Source: Candidatus Aminicenantes bacterium UBA6072
Lineage (GTDB): Bacteria; Acidobacteriota; Aminicenantia; UBA2199
Reading direction: 5' to 3'
Assembly: GCA_002436105.1 (NCBI GenBank)
Contig: DIXU01000008.1
Coordinates: 62,001-126,000, forward strand
Length of the DNA stretch: 64,000 nucleotides
The notes beneath the pieces were generated by a model. The model worked only from the letters and a program-made list of their open reading frames with translations. It did not search any database and was not told where the DNA came from. Position 1 is the first letter of the stretch. Every line of letters begins with the position of its first letter. Made by a program: the position numbers and the translations under genes. Below, one piece after another: positions 32,289-41,250 of the stretch.

Positions 32289-33397
32289 TGGTCGCGGCAA
32301 CCCGGCGGAACGCCAGGAGGCCGGCGCTGGCCGTGGCCTTCGTCCTGGCCCTGGCCGCCGGCTCCCTGCGCGCCGCCGCCGAAGAGGCAGCCCCGCCGCC
32401 CAGGGGGGGATTCATCATCGCCCCGGTCGTCTATTACACGCCGGAGACGCGCATCGCCTGGGGATTCGTCGGTATCCACTATTTCCGCTTTGGCGCCGCC
32501 GCCCGATCCGCGCGCCTGTCGCACTACCGTTTCAACGTCATCCGCACGCAGAACAAGCAGTCCGTCGCCCAGGTCGACTACGAGCTTTACCTGGCCGGCG
32601 GCGGCTTCCTGCTGGACGGCATGGCCAAGTATTCCTATTACCCCGACCGCTTCTACGGCAACGGCAACCGCACGCGCGAGGAAGACCGGGAGGATTTCAC
32701 CTCCAGCAACTGGCGGCTGCAACTGAACCTGCAGCGGCGCTGGGGAGATGATCTTTTCGCCGGCCTGCACCTGGAAACCTACGACGTTTCCATGCGCGCC
32801 CGCCAGGATGACGGCCTGCTGGCCGGCGGGACCATCCCCGGCGCCGCAGGCGGGACCGTCAACGGCCTCGGGGTTTTCGCCAAATGGGACAATCGCGACA
32901 ACACCTTCTCATCCTCCCGCGGCGTTTATGCCGCGCTGTCCTTGAACCGCTTTTTCCGCCTGCTGGGAGGCGACCATGCCTTCGGCCAGCTGGCGCTGGA
33001 CGCCCGCGGCTACTGGCCGCTGGGCCGGAACGTCCTGGCGCTGCAGGGGATCTTCAGGTCGGCCTGGGGCGACTGCCCGTTCCAGGCCCTGCCCAGGTTC
33101 GGCGGCCTGAACCTGCTGCGCGGCTATTTCGATGGCCGATACCGCGACCGGGCCATGCTCGCCCTGCAGGGCGAATACCGGCTGCGGCTGGGCCGGCGCG
33201 TCGGATTGTGCGCGTTCGCCGGCATGGCCCAGGTGCAGCAAAAGCCGGCGCTCCTGGAGCTGGACGGGTTCCACGCGGCGGGCGGCGCCGGCGTGCGCTA
33301 CAAGTTCAATCCCCGCGAAAACCTGGTCGTCCGCCTCGACGTCGGCTTCGCCGGCGCCGAGCCCGCGTTCTACCTGACGTTCGCGGAAGCATTCTAG
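32288..33397 (+). CDS. Outer-membrane D15/Omp85-type barrel without POTRA
   Basis: 369 residues. Signal peptide LAVAFVLALAAGSLRAAA. The body matches the bacterial surface antigen (D15) barrel: GFIIAPVVYYTPETRIAWG at the start, FAKWDNRDNTFSSSRGVY (the conserved RDNxxxPxxG-type strand), then PRFGGLNLLRGYFDGRYRDRAML and GAGVRYKFNPRENLVVRLDVGF. It ends YLTFAEAF with a C-terminal phenylalanine, the BAM recognition signal. At this length it has no POTRA domains, as in patatin-linked or stand-alone barrels. Its start overlaps the rsmI stop. Confidence 0.85.
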   Translation: MVAATRRNARRPALAVAFVLALAAGSLRAAAEEAAPPPRGGFIIAPVVYYTPETRIAWGFVGIHYFRFGAAARSARLSHYRFNVIRTQNKQSVAQVDYELYLAGGGFLLDGMAKYSYYPDRFYGNGNRTREEDREDFTSSNWRLQLNLQRRWGDDLFAGLHLETYDVSMRARQDDGLLAGGTIPGAAGGTVNGLGVFAKWDNRDNTFSSSRGVYAALSLNRFFRLLGGDHAFGQLALDARGYWPLGRNVLALQGIFRSAWGDCPFQALPRFGGLNLLRGYFDGRYRDRAMLALQGEYRLRLGRRVGLCAFAGMAQVQQKPALLELDGFHAAGGAGVRYKFNPRENLVVRLDVGFAGAEPAFYLTFAEAF

Positions 33398-33775
33398 TTA
33401 AAAAAAAGGGGACTTGCAGAAGTCAATGGCGATGCAAGGTTCCATGTTCCACGTTCCACGTTCCATGTTCCATGTTCCATGTTCCACGTTCCACGTTCCA
33501 TGTCCCATGTTCAATAGTTGAAACTGATTCCTGGTTGCTTGCCCAAATTTTAGCAGATTATGGCCCCGATAATGTAAACTGTCGTGATGAGTGATTCGTG
33601 ATGAGAAAGAACAGGAATTGCTCCGATCTTCAACTACCACAATGCTTATCATTAAGGCCCGGCAGGCCTCCTGCCAACAAGATCACTAACACTAACACTT
33701 GATTTCGTATTGCTTGTATTGTCTTGCTGACACTGACACTGTCACTGACACTTGGAGATCGTTCCTTGAATCAGA
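33398..33775. repeat. Repeat-filled gap between the D15 barrel and rnpB
   Basis: Ten 7-base units alternating TTCCATG and TTCCACG occupy 33440-33509. A second low-complexity zone (33680-33753) is built from CACTAA, CACTGA and GACACT words. No ORF with coding character is present. Confidence 0.8.
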
Positions 33776-34158
33776 GGCACCAACAGGACGCGGACTGTAA
33801 GCCGGATCCTGTCGCGAAGAATCATTTATCTAGCCCCGCCGTTGCCGGCGGAGTCCAGCGGCTAACCCAGGGCATCGGCCGGGAAAGCCTTGGCGCCCCT
33901 TGTTCAGCCTTGCTCCGGATGGGGTTTGTCTCAGTCCCGGAACGTCGCCGCCCGGGACGGTGAGCTCTTGCCTCACCTTTTCACCCTTGCCTGCCGCCCT
34001 CGCGGGCGACAAGGCGGTCTGTTCTCTGTGACACTGTCCTGCCCCCCCGATCCTGCGGGGGAGAATCCCTGTTGGGGATCATCCTTCCCTGCGGAGTCCG
34101 GACTTTCCTCCCGACCCTCACGGGCCGGGCGATTCTTCATCCGCGTCCTGCTGGTGCC
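33776..34158 (-). ncRNA. rnpB: RNase P RNA (bacterial type A)
   Basis: Catalytic RNA that removes 5' leaders from pre-tRNAs. On the minus strand the universal segment GGAGGAAAGTCCGGACTCCG lies near the 5' end, and the 3' part has GGCTAGATAAATGATT and ATCCGGCTTACAG. The ends pair in a 19-bp P1 helix: GGCACCAGCAGGACGCGGA at 34158-34140 with TCCGCGTCCTGTTGGTGCC at 33794-33776, one G-U pair. Length is about 383 nt, normal for type A. The 5' 41 bases overlap the end of the upstream regulator gene; a promoter lies inside that gene. Confidence 0.95.
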
Positions 34159-35512
34159 CCGTCATTATACCAAGAGATTCGATCTTTTGATAGAGGTTGC
34201 TGCGCGGCAGGCCGATCTCTCGGGCCGTGCGCGCCACGTTGAAGGAGAACTCCTCCAGTTTCTTCTCCAGGAAGGCCTTTTCCGAGCGGGCCTTGAACTC
34301 CTTCCATTTCCCCAGCTGCAGCAGCGGAGACTCATCCTCGGCGGCGCTGCGGCTGACGTAATCCGGCAGGTCGCGCGGGGTGATCGGGTCGTTGCGGCAC
34401 ATGATCAGCAGCCGTTCGACCAGGTTGCGCAGCTCGCGGACATTGCCCTTCCACGGGTGGTCGCGCAGCAGCTGCAGCGCCTCCGGCGCGAACGACTTGC
34501 GGCGGTAGTTGTTCTCCTCGGAAAAATAGGCGATGAAATGCTCGATCAGCAGCGGGATGTCCTCGCGGCGCTCGCGCAGCGAGGGCGAGTGGATGGGCAC
34601 CACGTTCAGGCGGAAATAGAGGTCCTCGCGAAAATTCCCCCTGCCGATCTCCTCCTCCAGCTCCTTGTTGGTGGCGGCGATGACGCGCACGTTCACCTTC
34701 TTGATCTCGGGCGAACCGACCGGCTGCACCTCGCCCTCCTCGAGCACGCGCAGCACCTTGGCCTGGGCCTTCAGGCTCAGGTCGCCGATCTCGTCCAGGA
34801 AGATGCTGCCGCGGTGGGCGCTCTCGAACTTGCCGATCTTCTTCTCGTAGGCGCCGGTGAAAGACCCCTTCTCATGGCCGAACAGCTCGCTCTCGATCAG
34901 CTCGTCGGGAATGGCGGCGCAGTTGACCTGCACGAAGCGGTTCTGGCTGCGCGCCGACTGCTGGTGGACCCGGCGGGCGATCAGCTCCTTGCCGGTGCCG
35001 CTGTCGCCCGAGATCAGCACCGTGGAGTCGCTGCGCGCCACGCGGCGGATCGTTTCCTGCAGGGCCTTCATGACCGGCGATTCGCCCACCAGCTCGTACT
35101 TTTTCATGGTCAGGTGGCGCAGGCTGAAGTTTTCCTTGAGCAGGGAGATCTTTTCGGCGGCGTTGCGCACCGTCAGCACGAGCTTGTCGCGGGAGATGGG
35201 CTTTTCCAGGAAATCGAAGGCGCCCAGGCGCGACGCCTCCACCGCCTCCTCGATGCCCGAATGCCCGGAGATCATGATGACCTCTGCGGTCGGGTTCAGC
35301 TCCTTGAAGGTGCGCAGCACCTTCAGGCCGTCCAGGCCGGGCATTTTCACGTCGAGCAGCACGATGTCGGGCAGGAATTTTTTGAAGAGGTCGATCGCTC
35401 CCACGCCGTCCCCGGCGACCTGGACATTGTACGTTTCATAGTTCAAGACCATCTTCACCGATTCCAGGATGTTCTTCTCGTCATCGACGACCAGCACCTT
35501 CACGTTTTCCAT
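34118..35512 (-). CDS. NtrC-family sigma-54-dependent response regulator
   Basis: 464 residues. Receiver domain (residues 1-120): DDE acidic pocket and phospho-acceptor Asp in IVLLDVKMPGLDG. AAA+ domain (about 145-380): Walker A GDSGTGKE, the sigma-54-contact loop GSFTGA, Walker B FLDEIGDL, arginine finger region RLNVVPIHSPSLRERREDIP. A C-terminal Fis-type helix-turn-helix (FNVARTAREIGLPRSNLYQK) binds DNA. It activates sigma-54 promoters when phosphorylated; no sensor kinase adjoins it. The start at 35512 is 6 bases after TATAAA, so it may be leaderless. The last 41 bases overlap rnpB. Confidence 0.95.
   Translation of the reverse strand: MENVKVLVVDDEKNILESVKMVLNYETYNVQVAGDGVGAIDLFKKFLPDIVLLDVKMPGLDGLKVLRTFKELNPTAEVIMISGHSGIEEAVEASRLGAFDFLEKPISRDKLVLTVRNAAEKISLLKENFSLRHLTMKKYELVGESPVMKALQETIRRVARSDSTVLISGDSGTGKELIARRVHQQSARSQNRFVQVNCAAIPDELIESELFGHEKGSFTGAYEKKIGKFESAHRGSIFLDEIGDLSLKAQAKVLRVLEEGEVQPVGSPEIKKVNVRVIAATNKELEEEIGRGNFREDLYFRLNVVPIHSPSLRERREDIPLLIEHFIAYFSEENNYRRKSFAPEALQLLRDHPWKGNVRELRNLVERLLIMCRNDPITPRDLPDYVSRSAAEDESPLLQLGKWKEFKARSEKAFLEKKLEEFSFNVARTAREIGLPRSNLYQKIESLGIMTGHQQDADEESPGP
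34164..34192 (-). promoter_or_regulatory. rnpB promoter inside the regulator gene
   Basis: Minus-strand TATAAT (34169-34164) with the extended element TGG before it lies 6 bases upstream of the inferred RNA 5' end. TATCAA, 17 bases further up, is a weak -35. This is the expected place for rnpB transcription to begin. Confidence 0.6.
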
Positions 35513-35518
35513 GCGAGT

Positions 35519-35547
35519 TTTATAGCAAATCGGCGGGCTTTTGACAA
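35519..35547 (-). promoter_or_regulatory. Promoter for the NtrC-type regulator, leaderless arrangement
   Basis: TTGTCA (35547-35542), a 17-base spacer and TATAAA (35524-35519) on the minus strand; the ATG at 35512 begins 6 bases later with no ribosome site. Confidence 0.6.
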
Positions 35548-35575
35548 ATCGGCGCGGCGGCAACAGGCGCCGGGC

Positions 35576-38191
35576 CTACTCGCTCAGCCTGAAGGAGGCG
35601 ATCTCCGACGTGGTCAGCACCGTCCGGTTCGCTCCCAGCAGCCTCACCTGCCAGTAGATCCAGTCGCCGGGCTTGAAGGGGGCGGGATCGAACCGGTGGC
35701 TGGAGTCGCCCGGGACCGGCAGCCACTCGACCTGCCTGTCCTCGAGGAACTCGAAGGGTACGCCGGATATGGCGATCTCGAACCGCGTTTCCTGTTGCGG
35801 GATGCTCCAGCGCAGGTCGATCTTTTCCCGGGCCGGCACCCTGGCGTCGATGGCGGGGGAAACGATCTCGATGACACCGGCCGCCGTCACGAAGTACTTG
35901 ATGACGGGGATGCGGCGGTTGAAGGAGTCGTTGTGGAACTTCAGCGTCAGCCTGTGCAGTCCCAGGTCGACCGCCGGCAGCGCCGGCATCTGGGTTTTGG
36001 GGAGGACCGCCGCCTGGTTCTCCTGGATGACCAGCTGGAAGAGGCCGAGACTCATGTTGTCCAGCATGAACTGGCCGGTGAGGACGCCGCGGCCCCTGGT
36101 CTTGACGCGCAGCTGGTAGCCGGGGGCGGGGCTGTTCTTGGCGATGACCCGGTAATGCTTGCCGTTGTCGAAGGCGAATTCCAGGGCGCTGATCTCGAAA
36201 CCGGGGGTCACCTCCGCCACCACCACGTCGACCTCGAACTCCTTGCTGCTGCGGCCGTTGAAGTCGACGGCCTTCACCCGGAACCGCCCCAGCGCCTGAA
36301 AGACATGTCTTTCGACCTGCTGGCCGTTCTCCTTGACCGTGCCGTCGCCGAAATCCCAGCGGACGCCGGGACCCTTGAAATTGGCGGCCGTGAAGGTCAC
36401 GGTCTCCTTGGGCAGGATGAAGGCCGATGAGCCCTTCAGGGAACGGTTGTCGGGAATCACCTGCACCGTTTTCTCCAGCGGCGGCAATTTCCCCGCCGTG
36501 TCGACGACCGTGATCTTGTGGGGCCCCGGGGTGCGGAAAGCCTTAGCGCGGATCTCCGGGCCGCTGCGGCTGTCGCCGTCGGAAAACTTCCAGGCGAAGC
36601 TGCCGGGGCCGGCGTTCTGCAGCTGCATGGCGATCTCCTCGCCGACGATGATCTCCGCGGGCAGCTGGATGAGGCGCGGGTCATTCTCCACCTGGATGAC
36701 CGTCTCAACGAACTTGCCGTCGCGTCCGGCGAAATCGACCGCGCGCACGCGGAACTGCCCGCTGCGGGAGTAGCGGTGCTTCATCAGCCGGGCCCCGGAT
36801 TGCACCGGCCCGTCCCCGAAATCCCAGCTGACCTGGCTGCCGCGGAAGTTCCGGGCTTCAATTTCGAACTCGCTCCCGGCGAAGACCGCCCCGGTCTTCA
36901 GAACCAGCGCGCGATTGTCATTCAGCACCTGGACTTTCTTTTCCAGCGGCAGGTTGCCGCTGTCGCTCTCCACCACCCTGACATGGAAAGTTCCCTGCCG
37001 CTGGTAGCGGTGCGGCTGGCGCAGGCCGGCGCGCTCGATCGTGCCGTCGCCGAAATCCCACTCCAGGCTGGCGCCGGCGAAGTTACGCCCCTCGAACACC
37101 ACTTCGGTCCCCGCAAAAATATCCGGCGGCCCGGCGATCGTCACCTGGCGGAGATCGGGCTGGACGGCGAGGGTGATTCGCACGGCGCTTTCCTGTCCTT
37201 GGGCGGCCTCCCATACCTGGACCGGGAAGCTGCCCGCGGCCGCATAGACGTGGGTCATGACCGGGCCGCCGCTCTCGGTCCTGCCGTCGCCATAGCTCCA
37301 ACGCAGGTCGCTGCCGGAAAAATTGCCGGCCGTGAGCTGAACGGCCGAGCCGGCACGGGGAGTGGAGGGCACGGCGCTCAGCTGGCGGTTGTCGGCAGCG
37401 ACTTGCAGCGCGAGGCTGATCGCGCTGTCCGGCGTTTCGGAGATCTCCCAGGCCCTGACCTGGAAATTACCGGGCTGGCGGAAAACATGGCTCATGCCCG
37501 CGCCGCCGTTCTCGGCCGTGCCGTCGCCGAAATCCCAGCGCAGCCCGGAGCCGGGGAAATTCTGGGCGCTGAAGGCGACCGCCTGGTTGGCCCGCGGCGC
37601 GGAGGGCGCGGCGCTCAGACGGCGGTTGTCGGGCTCGACCGTCACCTGGCAGGTGACGGCCGTCGATTCGCCGCTGCCGGATTCGTACACCTTGACCTGA
37701 AAGCTTCCCGGGTTGCCGAAGACATGATGGTGGTTGCGCGGTCCGCTCTCCACGGTGCCGTCACCGAAATTCCAGGTCAGGTTGCTGCCGGCGAAGTTCT
37801 CGGCCTGGAAATTCACCCGCCGGCCCTGGCGGAAACCGCCGCCCTGGGGGGAAACGCGGCGGTTGTCGACAACGACGATCCTGGTGTTCGCGGTGATCAG
37901 AGCCGAGGACGTCTGCAGGACGCAGGTCACCAGGAAGACGCCCGCCGCCGCGTAGGTATGGCGCCCCTGGTTGTTGCCCGTGTTTTCGACGCTGCCGTCG
38001 CCGTAATTCCAGCTGAAGCTGCCCCCGCCGCCTCCATCGTGGTCGAATCGGAAATGGACTTCAGCGCCCACCTGGATCTGTCCCGGCGTGACGACCACAA
38101 CGACGTTTTCGCCCTGCAGGTCGCCGCAAAGGGGGCTGCCGAACAGGAAACCCAAGCCCAGGATCACGAGCGGCCAGGATATTTTTTTCAT
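35576..38191 (-). CDS. Exported protein of eight tandem PKD-like repeats
   Basis: 871 residues. Signal peptide PLVILGLGFLFGSPLCG. Eight repeats of roughly 85 residues each carry the PKD core W(D/N)(F/Y)GDG: SWNYGDGS, TWNFGDGT, RWDFGDGT, RWSYGDGR, EWDFGDGT, SWDFGDGP, AWKFSDGD and RWDFGDGT. Each is followed by a H(V/R/T)(F/Y) strand and an FxVxVxE strand. Units are joined by linkers of the form VxxDNRxLS. A unique C-terminal part (about 250 residues) includes a strand-rich domain ending IASFRLSE. Probably a rod-like surface or adhesion scaffold. GAGG lies 7 bases before the ATG. Confidence 0.85.
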   Translation of the reverse strand: MKKISWPLVILGLGFLFGSPLCGDLQGENVVVVVTPGQIQVGAEVHFRFDHDGGGGGSFSWNYGDGSVENTGNNQGRHTYAAAGVFLVTCVLQTSSALITANTRIVVVDNRRVSPQGGGFRQGRRVNFQAENFAGSNLTWNFGDGTVESGPRNHHHVFGNPGSFQVKVYESGSGESTAVTCQVTVEPDNRRLSAAPSAPRANQAVAFSAQNFPGSGLRWDFGDGTAENGGAGMSHVFRQPGNFQVRAWEISETPDSAISLALQVAADNRQLSAVPSTPRAGSAVQLTAGNFSGSDLRWSYGDGRTESGGPVMTHVYAAAGSFPVQVWEAAQGQESAVRITLAVQPDLRQVTIAGPPDIFAGTEVVFEGRNFAGASLEWDFGDGTIERAGLRQPHRYQRQGTFHVRVVESDSGNLPLEKKVQVLNDNRALVLKTGAVFAGSEFEIEARNFRGSQVSWDFGDGPVQSGARLMKHRYSRSGQFRVRAVDFAGRDGKFVETVIQVENDPRLIQLPAEIIVGEEIAMQLQNAGPGSFAWKFSDGDSRSGPEIRAKAFRTPGPHKITVVDTAGKLPPLEKTVQVIPDNRSLKGSSAFILPKETVTFTAANFKGPGVRWDFGDGTVKENGQQVERHVFQALGRFRVKAVDFNGRSSKEFEVDVVVAEVTPGFEISALEFAFDNGKHYRVIAKNSPAPGYQLRVKTRGRGVLTGQFMLDNMSLGLFQLVIQENQAAVLPKTQMPALPAVDLGLHRLTLKFHNDSFNRRIPVIKYFVTAAGVIEIVSPAIDARVPAREKIDLRWSIPQQETRFEIAISGVPFEFLEDRQVEWLPVPGDSSHRFDPAPFKPGDWIYWQVRLLGANRTVLTTSEIASFRLSE

Positions 38192-38246
38192 GACGGACCT
38201 CGCTTGTTTTCCTGTTAAATAGATCTCCCCGGAGAATATCTCACCG

Positions 38247-39548
38247 TCAAATGAAGAAATTCATGTCCGGGGCGCGCCGGCCCTGCAGGAGGAGGTAGGG
38301 CGAGCCGATATTGGCCCGGCTGTGGAAAAAACGCAGCTCGCGCGACACTTCGATGACGTGCAGCAGGTAGGAACGCATGGAAGTGGACAGCCGGAACTGC
38401 ACCGGCCGCGTGACCTCACCGCCCTCGAAGAGGAAGCCGTGGGCGGCGAAGGCCGCCTCCGCCGGCAGGCGGCCGGGCCCCTGGCGCTTGACCAGGTAGA
38501 CCAGGGCGCCGCGGCCCGCGCGTCCCAGCAGCTGGGCCAGAGAGGCGTTGGACGGCTTGAAGAACAGGTTGGTGAACTGCACGCGGGGAAAAACCCCCTG
38601 CTCGTCGCGGAAGCCGTTGCCGGTGGCGGCGCCGCCCTTCTCGAAAGCCGTGCGGATGTCCGCGGCCGCCAGAGCCGCCACCCCCTTGTTGAGCAGGTAC
38701 TTTTCCGCCGCCGGCGTGCCCTCGTCGTCAAAGGGCACCGAGCCGGGCTGCTCCGCCAGCGCCGGGTTGTCCAGGATGCTCACCCGGCTCGATGCGGCGA
38801 CGGGGCGCTCGCGCCTGCCGGCACGGTCCAGCTTCAGCCCGGGGGAGAATTCCCTGAGCATCTGGGCCGAGGCCTCGGGTGACATGACGATAAACTCCAG
38901 GGTGGCGGGCAGCGTCTCCAGTTCGGCATGCAGGGAGCCCAGGAGGTTCGCCCCCCTGGCGACCAGTCGCTGCGGATCGAAGTTGTGGAAATGAGTACGG
39001 TTCTCGGCCAGTTCCAGCTGGTGGTCGCCGGACTGGAAACAGGCCTGGACCTGGAACAGCGTCTTCTTGTACTTGGCCGCGAAACCCAGTGAGTTGGCCA
39101 GGTAAACCTTTTTCAGCGCCCGCGAGAATTGGAATCCCTTCAACTTCAATCCCGGGAAGGTCACGAGGCTCTCGCGCAGCCTTTCCCTCAGGTCGGAGGC
39201 CTGCGTCTCGTCCCAGGCTTCGATGCCCGGATCGAATATGTCCAGCCTGGACCGGGCCGCGGCCCGGGGCAGCAGCTGGGCGAAATTTTTCTTGCGATCG
39301 ACCGCCGATCCGCAGGCGAGCTCGGCAAAACAGCGCTTGACCTGGCGGGCATCCGGAGCCGAAAGGCTGAAGCCGAGCGGATCGCCTGTTTCCCGGAATG
39401 CCCGCGCCGCCAGGCGGTCGCCCTGCGCCTCATGGACCGCTAGCGGTCCATCGGCACCCGCGATCTCCTGGCGCGCGACCTTTTCCATATAGGCCTCGAC
39501 GGTCGAGAAGCCGGCCTCGCGCCCGGTTTTAAGGACCGTTTCAAGCAT
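38247..39548 (-). CDS. PmbA/TldE-like subunit of the TldD/E protease
   Basis: 433 residues from ATG 39548 (GGGAGGGCAGG upstream), overlapping the stop of the tldD-like gene by 8 bases. It belongs to the PmbA/TldD family but lacks the HExxxH metal site, as expected for the non-catalytic TldE/PmbA partner. Recognisable blocks are AAKYKKTLFQVQACF, SVPFDDEGTPAAEKYLLNKGV and FPRVQFTNLFFKPS, with RSYLLHVIEVSRELRF near the end. With TldD it forms a heterodimeric peptidase that degrades unfolded or modified peptides. The N-terminal domain is divergent. Confidence 0.8.
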   Translation of the reverse strand: MLETVLKTGREAGFSTVEAYMEKVARQEIAGADGPLAVHEAQGDRLAARAFRETGDPLGFSLSAPDARQVKRCFAELACGSAVDRKKNFAQLLPRAAARSRLDIFDPGIEAWDETQASDLRERLRESLVTFPGLKLKGFQFSRALKKVYLANSLGFAAKYKKTLFQVQACFQSGDHQLELAENRTHFHNFDPQRLVARGANLLGSLHAELETLPATLEFIVMSPEASAQMLREFSPGLKLDRAGRRERPVAASSRVSILDNPALAEQPGSVPFDDEGTPAAEKYLLNKGVAALAAADIRTAFEKGGAATGNGFRDEQGVFPRVQFTNLFFKPSNASLAQLLGRAGRGALVYLVKRQGPGRLPAEAAFAAHGFLFEGGEVTRPVQFRLSTSMRSYLLHVIEVSRELRFFHSRANIGSPYLLLQGRRAPDMNFFI

Positions 39549-40806
39549 CCTGCCCTCCCCGGGCCCAAAGCTTGGCGATCTTGACGGTGGGCTGGCCGAC
39601 GCGCACCGGCAGCACCTGGCCGTTCTTCTGGCAATAGCTGGTGCCGCGGTCATACCTGAAATCATCGCCGACCATGGCGATGTCGCTCAGGATCTCACGC
39701 AGGCCGCCGCTGACCGTCAACGGGGCGATGGGCGCGGCCAGGCGTCCCTTTTCGATCAGGTACGGCTGGCGGATGCGGAAATAAAAGCGGCCCGAGGCCA
39801 GGTCGATGCCGCCATCGCCGAATTCCCTGGCATAGACGCCGAAGGGCGTGGAGGCGACGATCTCGGCCTGCGGGATGCCGCCGGGCTGGACATAGGTGGC
39901 GAACATGCGCGGCTGGGGAATGCAAGCGAAATATTCCAGGCGGGCATGCCCGCGTTCATGGAGGCGCAGCCGCTTCTGGTGGGCATAGTCGCTGATGAAG
40001 CAGCGCAGCACCCCCCGCTCGACCAGCAGCGGGCCAGCCCGGGGCTCGCCCTCGTCATCGACGGCGACATCCCGAAAGAACGGGTCCCGCTCGTCGCGGC
40101 AGAGGATGGTGATGGTTTCCGGGACGATCAGACGACCCAGGTCGGCGCGATGGAACGGCGAAACTCCCTGGTACACGTAATCGGCCTCCAGGGCGTGCCC
40201 GAGGATCTCATGGAACAGGATGGCCCCCTCGCCGGCCTGGAGGATGACCGGGACCTGGCCGGAAAAGGCGACGCGGCGGCGGTGCTTCAGGTCCTCCGCC
40301 GCCCCGGCAATGCGCTGCGCCAGTCCGTCCAGGTTGAACTTCATTTCCTCCGCGCTACCCTCGCCGACCTCCAGTTCCTCGCCATGGCCCCGTACCCTGA
40401 GCTTGGCCGTGACGCTGAAATGGCGGAAGGAGTTCTGGACGTCCTGGCGGCGGGTATTGCGGATCAGCCGGCGCGTGCAGCCGCCACGGAACATGAGCCG
40501 CCATTCCTGCGGGTCGAGCCGCTGCAGGAACTTGGTCAGGAAGCCGTTGGCATCCATGATCTCTCCGGCATCGACGGGCAGCCCGAGAGGTTCCGCCGCC
40601 AGGCGGCCGCCGGTCTTCCAGGACAGGGCCCGGGCCGCTTCCTCGCGGGATCCGGTTTCCACGGCCCGGCTGCTCCAGCTGCCGTCGAAGCTCCGGGTCA
40701 GAACCCCCGACCGCTTCCTGATGGAGAACTCGCGACCGCCGCGGCTGTCCAGAGTGAACTGCATCACCTGGCTCTCTTCGTACAGCTGCACCTTGAACTT
40801 GTCCAT
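39541..40806 (-). CDS. tldD: TldD-like metalloprotease subunit
   Basis: 421 residues. The active-site helix HEILGHALEAD (about residues 200-210) supplies the two histidines and glutamate of the HExxxH site; GTSYCQKNGQ near the end contains the usual metal-binding cysteine. VDDEGEPRAGPLLVERGVL and RLEYFACIPQPRMFATYVQPG are family blocks. Forms a heterodimer with the PmbA/TldE-like protein encoded by the overlapping downstream gene, hydrolysing peptides inside the cavity. It begins 8 bases after TAGAAT, with no good ribosome site. Confidence 0.9.
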   Translation of the reverse strand: MDKFKVQLYEESQVMQFTLDSRGGREFSIRKRSGVLTRSFDGSWSSRAVETGSREEAARALSWKTGGRLAAEPLGLPVDAGEIMDANGFLTKFLQRLDPQEWRLMFRGGCTRRLIRNTRRQDVQNSFRHFSVTAKLRVRGHGEELEVGEGSAEEMKFNLDGLAQRIAGAAEDLKHRRRVAFSGQVPVILQAGEGAILFHEILGHALEADYVYQGVSPFHRADLGRLIVPETITILCRDERDPFFRDVAVDDEGEPRAGPLLVERGVLRCFISDYAHQKRLRLHERGHARLEYFACIPQPRMFATYVQPGGIPQAEIVASTPFGVYAREFGDGGIDLASGRFYFRIRQPYLIEKGRLAAPIAPLTVSGGLREILSDIAMVGDDFRYDRGTSYCQKNGQVLPVRVGQPTVKIAKLWARGGQDA

Positions 40807-41250
40807 AAGGAGCCATTCTAACAGAAACTCGAACCCGGCGTAAGGCGGAGGGTTCAGGATGCAAGGAAGAAGAAAGCAATTCGTAGGAATTTAATTCCAA
40901 ATCCCAAATAAATTCCAAATTCAAAATTCAAATGACCGAAACAAAGAAGTTGAAGAGTTAAAGAGTTCAAGAGTTGAAGGGTTCGGGCATATTCCGATCC
41001 TGGGCTGTTAACCCGTCAACCCTTCCACGCTTCAACCCGTCAACAAGCGCTTGCTCTTGGTTTTGGTCATTGGGAAATTGATATTTTTTTGCTTTTTGCT
41101 GCTTGGGATTTGGAATTTAGGTCCTGTGAATACCTTTCTTCCACCGTACACCGTTCACCGTTCACCGTACACCGTCCACCGTCCGCAGGGTTCCAGCCGT
41201 CCGCGACTTGTGGTATAATGCCCTTTTATCATCCAGCCACGGAGGCCCAA
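40807..41250. repeat. Repeat-rich gap between tldD and the sulfotransferase
   Basis: Octamer-like units (GTTGAAGA, GTTAAAGA, GTTCAAGA, GTTGAAGG) at about 40948-40983 face complementary units (GTTAACCC, GTCAACCC, TTCAACCC, GTCAACA) at about 41008-41045, able to form a large hairpin. Six CACCGTN heptamers lie at 41142-41183. TGGTATAAT at 41211-41219 is an extended -10 promoter for the next gene. No coding sequence. Confidence 0.65.

Noticed and set aside
33440..33509. CRISPR array
   Set aside because: Units are 7 bases with no spacers, so this is a short tandem repeat.
33890..38218. Long plus-strand ORFs opposite the regulator and PKD genes
   Set aside because: Antisense shadows; the minus-strand proteins have complete domains and start signals.
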